DNA from: Ewingella sp. CoE-038-23
GTDB lineage: Bacteria; Pseudomonadota; Gammaproteobacteria; Enterobacterales; Enterobacteriaceae
Direction of reading: 5' to 3'
Length of the DNA: 64,000 nt
NCBI RefSeq assembly: GCF_040419245.1
Contig: NZ_JAZHOH010000001.1
Location: 124,001 to 188,000 of the forward strand
Position numbers and translations under genes: made by a program
Notes under the pieces: model-generated
Seen by the model: only the letters and a program-made list of their open reading frames with translations
Database searches by the model: none
What the model was told of the DNA's origin: nothing
Shown here: positions 22,371-31,289 of the stretch, piece by piece
How the letters are laid out: each line of letters starts with the position of its first letter
How positions within the stretch are numbered: the stretch's first letter is position 1

Positions 22371-22580
22371 AAAAAAAGCTCCCGCAATACACGGGAGCCA
22401 AAGGGTGTCGTCGGACAGGACGACGAGGGTCTCGGGAAGTTAAGAGCACGGCAGTGGCAGTGTCAGCTCTCTTTCCAGCCTCAACAGCGCTTATTCTTAT
22501 CGCTGGGTGGCTATTGAAACCGGGACTTCAATACAACAATTTTTCTACTTATGAGGGTGACTCGCTTCGCTCAATAAAGC
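22371..22580 (-). ncRNA. Structured 3' UTR or candidate small RNA ending in a strong terminator
   Basis: Between the stop of the first BhsA-like gene and the mpl terminator, the minus strand carries a hairpin (GTCGTC-CTGTCC-GACGAC, about 22408-22425). A second hairpin (GCTCCCG at 22398-22392 with CGGGAGC at 22384-22378) is followed at once by eight U (22377-22370). A structured region ending in hairpin plus oligo-U is the layout of Hfq-type 3' UTR-derived small RNAs. No internal promoter is convincing and I recognise no known RNA family. It may simply be a long 3' UTR. Confidence 0.4.
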
Positions 22581-22844
22581 TTATTTATAGAGCTCAGCCG
22601 TCGCGTGATATGCGCCTTCGTTATAAGCCTCAATCACACGGTAAGAGGTCGCGCCTTTGCTGTCGGCTTTGTCAGACAGTTGCTGGCGGATATCCATAGG
22701 TACGCCGTTAACGCCGCTGACGCTAATGGTACCCATAGGTTGTAAATTCTGTGCCTGATCGTTGGTGACCAAGTTGGCAGCTGAAGCGCCAAATGAGATG
22801 GCAGAGAACAGGCTAAGTGCAGCGATAGTAGTAGTGATTTTCAT
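22581..22844 (-). CDS. Small secreted BhsA/McbA/YdgH-family (DUF1471) protein, copy 1
   Basis: This 87-residue protein has a signal peptide MKITTTIAALSLFSAISFGASA. The DUF1471 body runs from QNLQPMGTISVSGV, through DIRQQLSDKADSKGATSYRVIEA, to YHATAELYK. Members are periplasmic or outer-membrane stress proteins affecting biofilm and metal or acid tolerance, but the exact role is not predictable. ATG 22844 is preceded by AGGAAAT. The frame extends 24 codons upstream without family support. It is a tandem paralogue of the next gene and lies at a junction between synteny blocks. Confidence 0.85.
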   Translation of the reverse strand: MKITTTIAALSLFSAISFGASAANLVTNDQAQNLQPMGTISVSGVNGVPMDIRQQLSDKADSKGATSYRVIEAYNEGAYHATAELYK

Positions 22845-23076
22845 GACAATTTCCTGATATTTATGACGTTGATGCAGGTTATTTGATAGCAACGTCGATT
22901 CATGTTTTGGATTCATCAGGTCTGTATTATCAAGATTGAAGGGCGTTTTTGCGCTCTGGAAACTTGGTGCGTTGCAGCGATAAATCCGTTTTTTAATGCT
23001 TCGGCCTCTATTTCTTAGGCCAGATAATTTGTCTTACTCAAACTTCTCTTACTAAAACGTCTGTGACTTCAACGTA

Positions 23077-23340
23077 TTATTGGTAAATCTCTGCCGTTGC
23101 GTGGTAGTTGCCTTCTTGGCGAACTTCAATCACGCGGAAGGCTTTTGCACCTTGCTCATCCGCTTTATCAGATAGTGCCTGACGAATATCCGTAGGAGCA
23201 CCGGCCACGCCGCTGACGCTAACCATACCGACGGATTGCAGATTTTTAGCCTGATCTTGTGTGACAGGTTGTGCTGCAAATGCGCCAAATGACAGTGCAG
23301 AGAGAATGCTGAATGCAGCGATAGTAGTTGTTACTTTCAT
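23077..23340 (-). CDS. Small secreted BhsA/McbA/YdgH-family (DUF1471) protein, copy 2
   Basis: It has 87 residues, the same length and layout as the downstream copy. The signal peptide ends GAFAA and the body has NLQSVGMVSVSGVAG, DIRQALSDKADEQGAKAFRVIEV and YHATAEIYQ. The two copies are clearly a tandem duplication with moderate divergence. About 230 bases separate them, so each could be transcribed alone or together. A good CRP-like site lies about 40 bases upstream of this copy. The specific function is unknown. Confidence 0.85.
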   Translation of the reverse strand: MKVTTTIAAFSILSALSFGAFAAQPVTQDQAKNLQSVGMVSVSGVAGAPTDIRQALSDKADEQGAKAFRVIEVRQEGNYHATAEIYQ

Positions 23341-23822
23341 GATTGACCTCGTCTCTTTTATTATGTAGTCCGAACAAACAGTGATTCACATCACGGAAAT
23401 GAGTATACATCTAGTAACCAGAAATATTAATAGTTTGCTAATAGTTTTTGGTGTGGTTATAAGGGGGCTAGTAGTGTTTTTAATAACAGAAAAGAATAAA
23501 AAACGGCTTAAAATTGACCTTTTGAGGGTATTGTCTCGATAAATTAATGGGTTATGTCATTTGAGCTATTTGTGCTGAATATTGCAGAGATTCACACTAT
23601 TGAAACCAGCATGTGAAGATGGTGTGACTGGTAGGGTCGTATTTAACAGGATGACATCATGTCAAGTCGGTTGGAAAACAACCTGATAGGTGGGTTTTAG
23701 GGTTAATGATTTATAAATAACCAGAAAAGAAGGTAGAAAAGGGTGCTCGCAGGATACCGTTGAGTACTTCACGGGTCACCTGCGCATATAATGGAGTGGC
23801 TTTACGCTGAGGAAGAGCGCGA
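23341..23822. other. Non-coding region between argR and the BhsA-like pair
   Basis: These 482 bases between two leftward genes are AT-rich. They hold the upstream region of the second BhsA-like gene, including a CRP-like site at 23380-23395. I see no ORF with a credible start, no tRNA and no clear argR terminator. Confidence 0.5.
23380..23395 (-). promoter_or_regulatory. CRP-like binding site upstream of BhsA-like copy 2
   Basis: AGTGA-TTCACA-TCACG matches the CRP core TGTGA-N6-TCACA at 8 of 10 positions with correct spacing. It is centred about 48 bases upstream of the start codon on the minus strand. The distance to the promoter is unknown because no -10/-35 pair stands out. Confidence 0.5.
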
Positions 23823-24756
<934 letters not shown>

Positions 24757-25695
24757 ATGAAAGTTGCAGTTCTCGGTGCAGCTGGCGGTATCGGCCAGGC
24801 CCTCGCCCTTCTACTCAAGACCCAACTGCCTTCAGGTTCAGAACTCTCTCTGTATGACATTGCCCCCGTTACCCCGGGCGTAGCAGTTGACCTCAGCCAC
24901 ATCCCTACAGCAGTAAAAATCAAAGGTTTCAGCGGTGAAGATGCAACGCCTGCACTGGTTGGTGCTGACGTGGTGCTGATCTCTGCTGGCGTAGCTCGTA
25001 AACCGGGTATGGACCGTTCCGACCTGTTCAACGTGAACGCGGGCATCGTCCGTAACCTGATTGAGCAAGTGGCTAAAACCTGCCCGAAAGCACTGATTGG
25101 TATTATCACCAACCCAGTGAACACCACCGTTGCGATCGCAGCAGAAGTGCTGAAAAAAGCCGGTGTTTACGACAAAAACAAACTGTTCGGCGTGACGACG
25201 CTGGATGCTATCCGTTCAAACACCTTCGTGGCTGAACTGAAAGGCAAACAGCCTCAGGACATCGAAGTGCCTGTGATCGGCGGCCACTCAGGCGTGACTA
25301 TCCTGCCACTGCTTTCTCAGATCCCTGGCGTCTCTTTCACTGAAAGTGAAGTCGCTGATCTGACTAAACGTATCCAGAACGCGGGTACGGAAGTGGTTGA
25401 AGCGAAAGCCGGTGGCGGATCTGCAACCCTGTCTATGGGTCAGGCTGCGGCACGTTTCGGTTTGTCTCTGGTTCGTGCTCTGCAAGGCGAAAGCAACATT
25501 GTTGAATGTGCATATGTTGAAGGTAAAGGCGAACACGCCCGCTTCTTCGCACAGCCAATTCTGTTAGGTAAAAACGGCGTAGCCGAGCTGAAAAGCGTGG
25601 GTACTCTGAGCGCATTCGAGCAGCAATCTCTGGATTCAATGCTCGACGTACTGCGTAAAGATATCGAGTTAGGTGAGCAGTTCATCAACAAGTGA
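24757..25695 (+). CDS. mdh: Malate dehydrogenase
   Basis: This 312-residue enzyme, exactly E. coli length, has the NAD-binding loop [11 protein letters not shown], the arginine-rich substrate loop ([12 protein letters not shown]) and the catalytic [14 protein letters not shown]. It interconverts malate and oxaloacetate in the TCA cycle. The start at 24757 ([11 protein letters not shown]) follows AAAGGAGTATAGG. The in-frame ATG at 24688 lacks family support. Confidence 0.97.
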   Translation: MKVAVLGAAGGIGQALALLLKTQLPSGSELSLYDIAPVTPGVAVDLSHIPTAVKIKGFSGEDATPALVGADVVLISAGVARKPGMDRSDLFNVNAGIVRNLIEQVAKTCPKALIGIITNPVNTTVAIAAEVLKKAGVYDKNKLFGVTTLDAIRSNTFVAELKGKQPQDIEVPVIGGHSGVTILPLLSQIPGVSFTESEVADLTKRIQNAGTEVVEAKAGGGSATLSMGQAAARFGLSLVRALQGESNIVECAYVEGKGEHARFFAQPILLGKNGVAELKSVGTLSAFEQQSLDSMLDVLRKDIELGEQFINK

Positions 25696-25719
25696 TATCT
25701 GCCTAAGCAGTGCCAAATC

Positions 25720-25747
25720 AACCGCCGGTCTCCCCGGCGGTTTTTTT
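25720..25747 (+). terminator. Terminator after mdh
   Basis: AACCGCCGG (25720-25728) and CCGGCGGTT (25734-25742) form a 9-bp stem within a run of seven U. Confidence 0.9.
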
Positions 25748-25767
25748 ATGCGTTGTTTGCAAGAACC

Positions 25768-26034
25768 TCAGGCTTTATTTGGGGAACGGATTTTTCGCTC
25801 AATTCTTTTAGAGGTCGTAGGATCAAAATATCTGTTCGGCCAAATGAGGGAAGGGTGGATACCTATTGCATCAGCAATAATGCGCTCTCCTTTAGGCCAC
25901 GGCCGCGATAATGCATTTGCTAGGGTTGATGAACTCAAACCGGCCTCTCGTGATACTGCCGCCAGAGTGGTGCCTTTCTTGCGTAATGCAGCAATAATGT
26001 CTGCCTGATGCCAATTTTCTTTATGTCCTTTCAT
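25768..26034 (-). CDS. sfsB: Ner-like DNA-binding regulator (Nlp/SfsB family)
   Basis: This 88-residue protein resembles phage Mu Ner along its whole length: WHQADIIAALRKKGTTLAAVSREAGLSS as helix-turn-helix, then TLANALSRPWPKGERIIADAIGI and WPNRY. E. coli SfsB (Nlp) is a homologue encoded just downstream of ispB and was linked to maltose gene expression. Here too it is downstream of ispB on the same strand, but a rightward Mu-like gene lies between. AAGGGAATACGT precedes the ATG. The target genes are unknown. Confidence 0.87.
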   Translation of the reverse strand: MKGHKENWHQADIIAALRKKGTTLAAVSREAGLSSSTLANALSRPWPKGERIIADAIGIHPSLIWPNRYFDPTTSKRIERKIRSPNKA

Positions 26035-26701
26035 ACGTATTCCCTTTTATTATCGGCAAGTTGATCGTCGTAATATTGATATGATTTTTGGTATCAAGAT
26101 CCAGAATATGAGCTTTAAAAATGGATGTTCTTGGTTTCTGAAAAGCTTTTCATTTTTGGGAAAATATCTCTTTATTCTTGCTAACGCAAATGAGTAATAC
26201 AAATTGTTCTAAATTAATGGCGCAAGTTAATCAAAATCGCCTATTTATTAGGAGGATAAATGAATGACTTTTTTTGCTACTTTAAATATATGAATAAGAT
26301 GTCTGACTAATTATCGACAGCCGTGAGGTCTTTGGTGGCAAGTGAGTGAGGGTTGTAAAAGATTTTCGCTCATCACTTTTGTTTTTATCTCTATGAAAAA
26401 TATGGGTTTAATGATTTTGTTTGGTTTGTTGACTAACTGTTTAATACTTTCCAAAAAACACTGATTGTGTATTTATTAACTTTCATAAAAAAGATTAATC
26501 GATATCTGGGCTTCTTTTGTTACTTATTGAAGTGAGTTAATCAGCTTTATTACTTCTATTAAGTAGTGCTATAAGTTATCTGCTTTTATTAAATCTAAAG
26601 CTAAACGGAAAGCAGAACAGGCCATTTATGGACATTTTCATGGTCTCAGCGCGTTATAACAGCATTCTTTTGTGCAAATGCACAATATGAAAAGGAACGT
26701 T
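26035..26701. other. Long AT-rich spacer between two divergent Mu-like regulators
   Basis: These 667 bases are visibly more AT-rich than the flanking genes. The spacer separates the Ner-like gene from the Mu-repressor-like gene and must hold both promoters. It contains one very short ORF with a consensus ribosome-binding site (26260-26310). A hydrophobic 23-codon ORF (26393-26464) has none. No transposon ends or tRNA are seen. The base composition suggests acquired DNA, possibly silenced by H-NS. Confidence 0.55.
26260..26310 (+). CDS. Possible 16-residue small protein
   Basis: A perfect Shine-Dalgarno sequence, AGGAGG (26250-26255), lies four bases before an ATG that opens a 16-codon frame reading MNDFFCYFKYMNKMSD. 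A second ATG at 26264 in another frame encodes only nine residues. The ribosome-binding site is the only evidence; I recognise no family, and no promoter is obvious. It could be a leader peptide or chance. Confidence 0.25.
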   Translation: MNDFFCYFKYMNKMSD

Positions 26702-27070
26702 ATGAAAAAAGAGTGGTTTTCAGCGAGGGAATTAATTGGTTTCGACGGTCTGCCAAATTCAACTCAGGGCATTCACAGTATGGCACGGCGTCAGGCATGG
26801 TTAAAACGCCGTCGTTGGGGTGTTCAGGGACGCGCCGTTGAATATCACATTGGCACCTTACCGATTAAAGCGATGAATAGCCTGGAAATGAAAGAGCAGT
26901 CCGCTGAATATGTTTACACTGCCCATCAAGATCCTTTGGCGATTTGGATTGAGAGCTACAAACAGTTAAAAGAAGATGAGCGGGATTTAATTATCAAATT
27001 CATTGTGCGGGAAGGGATGTCAGAGGTGTTAAATCGATTGAGCGCTAAGCCCGATACGCCTGATGTCTGA
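26702..27070 (+). CDS. Mu repressor/transposase-type DNA-binding protein
   Basis: The first 55 or so residues of this 122-residue protein resemble the N-terminal DNA-binding domain of phage Mu transposase and repressor: WFSARELIGFDGLPNSTQG, then ARRQAWLKRRRWGVQGRAVEYHIGTLPIKA. No catalytic DDE core follows; the remainder is helical and charged. It is therefore likely a stand-alone transcriptional regulator. The start at 26702 follows AAAGGAACG; in-frame ATGs from 26672 lack a ribosome-binding site. It is convergent with ispB and divergent from the Ner-like gene. Confidence 0.78.
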   Translation: MKKEWFSARELIGFDGLPNSTQGIHSMARRQAWLKRRRWGVQGRAVEYHIGTLPIKAMNSLEMKEQSAEYVYTAHQDPLAIWIESYKQLKEDERDLIIKFIVREGMSEVLNRLSAKPDTPDV

Positions 27071-27088
27071 AGCCATGTGAAATGACAA

Positions 27089-27120
27089 CTGTACCGCAGC
27101 CGAATCGCGGTACAGCCGTT
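27089..27120. terminator. Terminator between the Mu-like gene and ispB
   Basis: CTGTACCGC (27089-27097) and GCGGTACAG (27107-27115) form a perfect 9-bp stem followed by CCGTTTT. It probably serves both convergent genes. Confidence 0.6.
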
Positions 27121-27134
27121 TTAAGAGTCGTGAA

Positions 27135-28106
27135 TTAGAAATCTCTTCTTACCGCAATATGCGCCAAGCCTTCCAGCGCCGTGCGGTAAGGCGATTCTGG
27201 CAAGACCTGCAATGCGCGAATCGCCTTATCAGCTTCTTCTTCAGCGCGAGCGCGAGTGTAGTCCAGAGAACCCCACTGGTGCATCGCTGCCAGAACCGGC
27301 TCCAGCAGATGGCGGCCGTTTCCTTGCTCAATAGCACCACGGATCATGGTTGATTGCTCGGCATCGCCGTGCTTCATGGCGTGAAGCAGAGGCAGGGTGG
27401 GTTTGCCTTCGTTCAGGTCATCGCCGGTGTTTTTACCCAGCGTCTCGCCATTCGCATCATAATCCAGCAAGTCGTCGATCAACTGGAAGGCCGTGCCCAG
27501 ATAGCGGCCATAGTCTTGCAGACCCTGAATTTGCTCGTCGTTGCCGCCGGCCAGCATGGCCGATGACTGGGATGCCGCTTCGAACAGGCGGGCCGTTTTG
27601 CTGTAGATAACCTGCATATAGATCTCTTCCGTAATGTCAGGATCGTTGCAGTTCATCAGCTGTAAAACTTCACCTTCGGCAATCACGTTGACGGCTTTCG
27701 CCATCAGCGCCAGCACAGGCATTGACTCTAAATCCGTCATCATCTGGAAAGCGCGGGTATAGATAAAGTCGCCAACCAGCACGCTGGCGGCATTGCCAAA
27801 GGCCGCATTGGCTGTCGCTTTTCCACGGCGCATATCAGATTCATCAACCACGTCGTCGTGCAGCAACGTCGCGGTATGGATAAACTCGATAAGGGCGGCG
27901 ATGGTCACATGCTTGTCGCCTTCATAGCCCAACGCGCGCGCGGTGAGTACGGCGATCATTGGGCGAATGCGTTTACCACCGCCACTAATAATGTAATAGC
28001 CCAACTGATTGATCAGTGATACATCAGAATTCAGCTGTTCCAGAATGGTTGCGTTGACCGCAGCCATGTCCTGCTCGGTGAGATCGATAATCTGTTCTAG
28101 GTTCAT
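27135..28106 (-). CDS. ispB: Octaprenyl diphosphate synthase
   Basis: This 323-residue trans-prenyltransferase carries GGGKRIRP, the first Asp-rich motif LLHDDVVDESDMRRG and the second, LIDDLLDY. It makes the C40 side chain of ubiquinone and menaquinone by condensing IPP onto farnesyl diphosphate. It is divergent from rplU, as in E. coli. A CRP-like palindrome lies 32-53 bases upstream of the start. Confidence 0.97.
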   Translation of the reverse strand: MNLEQIIDLTEQDMAAVNATILEQLNSDVSLINQLGYYIISGGGKRIRPMIAVLTARALGYEGDKHVTIAALIEFIHTATLLHDDVVDESDMRRGKATANAAFGNAASVLVGDFIYTRAFQMMTDLESMPVLALMAKAVNVIAEGEVLQLMNCNDPDITEEIYMQVIYSKTARLFEAASQSSAMLAGGNDEQIQGLQDYGRYLGTAFQLIDDLLDYDANGETLGKNTGDDLNEGKPTLPLLHAMKHGDAEQSTMIRGAIEQGNGRHLLEPVLAAMHQWGSLDYTRARAEEEADKAIRALQVLPESPYRTALEGLAHIAVRRDF

Positions 28107-28137
28107 TGTGTTTTTTCGGCTGCGTTACTCTTCACCG

Positions 28138-28159
28138 CAATGAGATCTGGCTCACATTG
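28138..28159 (-). promoter_or_regulatory. CRP-like site between ispB and rplU
   Basis: The 22-base window around TGAGA-TCTGGC-TCACA agrees with the CRP consensus AAATGTGATCTAGATCACATTT (given in halves) at 17 of 22 positions. It lies just upstream of ispB on the minus strand and about 100 bases from the rplU promoter. Function is inferred from sequence match only. Confidence 0.55.
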
Positions 28160-28262
28160 GCACATGGCGCTAACTGTAAAGGGGATTGTACTTGAAAAAC
28201 AATGGAGATAAATGCCATCTAGTGAACTGCGCTTTTTTTCTTCTTTTGTCGTGAAAGTGCTC

Positions 28263-28291
28263 TTGTCATATGCTGATTTTTTGCGTAGAAT
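28263..28291 (+). promoter_or_regulatory. Sigma-70 promoter of rplU-rpmA
   Basis: TTGTCA (28263-28268), a 17-base spacer and TAGAAT (28286-28291), followed by a GC-rich discriminator (TCGCGCCC) typical of ribosomal-protein promoters. Confidence 0.78.
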
Positions 28292-28365
28292 TCGCGCCCT
28301 ATTGTGAATATTTATAGCGCCCTCTGGACTATACAAAGTTGAGTGCGCGGAAAGCGGAGTTTTAT

Positions 28366-28677
28366 ATGTACGCGGTTTTCCAAAGTGGTGGTAAACAACA
28401 CCGTGTTAGCGAAGGGCAGACTATTCGCCTTGAGAAATTGGACATCGCAACTGGTGAAACAGTTGAGTTTGACCAAGTTTTGATGATTGCTAACGGTGAA
28501 GAAATCAATATCGGTCTGCCATTAGTTTCTGGCGGTTTGATCAAGGCTGAAGTTATTGCTCACGGTCGTGGCGACAAAATTAAGATCGTTAAATTCCGTC
28601 GTCGTAAGCATTACCGTAAGCAACAGGGCCACCGTCAGTGGTTCACTGATGTTAAAATCACCGGCATTAGCGCTTAA
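28366..28677 (+). CDS. rplU: 50S ribosomal protein L21
   Basis: This 103-residue protein, exactly E. coli length, begins [18 protein letters not shown] and has the basic [16 protein letters not shown] rRNA-binding tail. The start at 28366 follows GGAGTTTT. The in-frame ATG at 28339 adds nine unmatched residues. It is first in rplU-rpmA-(yhbE-obgE). Confidence 0.98.
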   Translation: MYAVFQSGGKQHRVSEGQTIRLEKLDIATGETVEFDQVLMIANGEEINIGLPLVSGGLIKAEVIAHGRGDKIKIVKFRRRKHYRKQQGHRQWFTDVKITGISA

Positions 28678-28683
28678 GTTTAG

Positions 28684-28953
<270 letters not shown>

Positions 28954-28981
28954 ATTTCTCGAGTCTTAAGAAAATAGATGT

Positions 28982-29011
28982 AAGCCCCGCAATTCGTTGC
29001 GGGGCTTTTTA
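28982..29011 (+). terminator. Terminator after rpmA
   Basis: AAGCCCCGC (28982-28990) and GCGGGGCTT (28999-29007) form a 9-bp stem ending in TTTTT. It separates ribosomal genes from yhbE-obgE, perhaps as a partial terminator. Confidence 0.85.
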
Positions 29012-29041
29012 CATTCTGGTTCGCCTAAGTATGGCAGGGAC

Positions 29042-30013
29042 ATGGACACGAAATCGCAGGCGCCTATAGGGATTCTGTTAGCGGTGATCACGGCAATGTG
29101 CTGGGGTTCGCTGCCTATAGCGATGAAGCAAGTGTTAGTGGTCATGGACCCTTTCACTGTCGTCTGGTTTAGGTTCTCTCTGGCCGCAGTGGTGCTGGGA
29201 TGTATTTTGGCGTCACGGCATAGATTGCCGCCGATGCAAATGTTCAAAAGTCCTCGCTGGTTGATTTTATTGTTAGTCGCGACCTGTGGGTTATTGGGCA
29301 ATTTCGTCTTATTTGGGTCATCTCTGCAATACCTCAGCCCTACGGCGTCGCAGGTTATCGGGCAGTTATCACCCGTCGGCATGATGTTCGCCAGCGTCAT
29401 TATCTTGAAAGAGAAGATGCGCGTAACCCAAGTGATTGGGGCGGGCATGCTGATACTCGGCTTGGTACTGTTCTTTAATACCAGCCTGATTGAAATTTTC
29501 ACACGTCTCACGGATTACACCCTGGGTGTATTGCTGGGGATAAGTGCGGCAACGGTTTGGGTTATTTACGGCGTTACGCAGAAGGTCTTATTGCGGCGGC
29601 TAGCCTCACCTCAGATCTTGTTTTTGCTGTACACTTTATGTTCTATCGCATTGCTCCCGCTGGCCAGTCCGGCGATGCTCTCGCAGCTCAATAGTTGGCA
29701 ATTTGCCTGTTTATTGTTTTGTGGCGCGAATACGTTAGTAGGATATGGCGCATTAGCGGAAGCGATGGCGAGATGGCAGGCGGCACAAGTAAGTGCATTT
29801 GTTACCCTGACGCCATTGTTTACCCTGCTATTTTCAGATTTATTAGCACTTGCCTGGCCTAATATGTTTGCTGCACCAGTGCTTAACCTAATTGGTTATT
29901 TGGGAGCATTCGTGGTGGTGGCGGGAGCGATGTTTTCCGCAATTGGCCATCGTTGGTGGCCTGGTCGGACAGAACAAACCCTGGTGGCGACTCTTAAGCA
30001 GCCGGGTGAATGA
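29042..30013 (+). CDS. yhbE: EamA-family inner-membrane transporter YhbE
   Basis: This 323-residue protein with about ten hydrophobic helices has two EamA repeats: ILLAVITAMCWGSLPIAMKQ in the first half, and YTLGVLLGISAATVWVIYG starting the second. It matches E. coli YhbE, a drug/metabolite-type exporter of unknown substrate. The start at 29042 follows AGGGAC. The earlier ATG at 28997 falls inside the rpmA terminator. It sits 18 bases before obgE. Confidence 0.92.
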   Translation: MDTKSQAPIGILLAVITAMCWGSLPIAMKQVLVVMDPFTVVWFRFSLAAVVLGCILASRHRLPPMQMFKSPRWLILLLVATCGLLGNFVLFGSSLQYLSPTASQVIGQLSPVGMMFASVIILKEKMRVTQVIGAGMLILGLVLFFNTSLIEIFTRLTDYTLGVLLGISAATVWVIYGVTQKVLLRRLASPQILFLLYTLCSIALLPLASPAMLSQLNSWQFACLLFCGANTLVGYGALAEAMARWQAAQVSAFVTLTPLFTLLFSDLLALAWPNMFAAPVLNLIGYLGAFVVVAGAMFSAIGHRWWPGRTEQTLVATLKQPGE

Positions 30014-31201
<1,188 letters not shown>

Positions 31202-31232
31202 TTCTGCGTTTAAGTGATTATTTACACGTCGA

Positions 31233-31260
31233 TAAAGGCCGCTCTAGAGCGGCCTTTTTT
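31233..31260. terminator. Terminator between obgE and pmrB
   Basis: AAAGGCCGCTCTAGAGCGGCCTTT is a perfect palindrome split around its centre, followed by TTT and preceded by A. It can act on both convergent transcripts. Confidence 0.88.
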
Positions 31261-31289
31261 CATGCATAAATTCGAGGTTCAGGCTGGGC

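Noticed and set aside
22335..22699. Rightward short ORFs after mpl
   Set aside because: They run through the terminator hairpins and antisense to the BhsA-like gene, and have no ribosome-binding site.
22865..22896. Inverted repeat GACGTTG ... CAACGTC upstream of BhsA-like copy 1
   Set aside because: The 7-bp arms with an 18-base loop are weak, with no oligo-U and no known operator resemblance.
26393..26464. 23-codon hydrophobic ORF (MKNMGLMILFGLLTNC...) that looks like a tiny lipoprotein
   Set aside because: It has no ribosome-binding site, Asn rather than Gly or Ala precedes the Cys, and AT-rich DNA produces such frames by chance.
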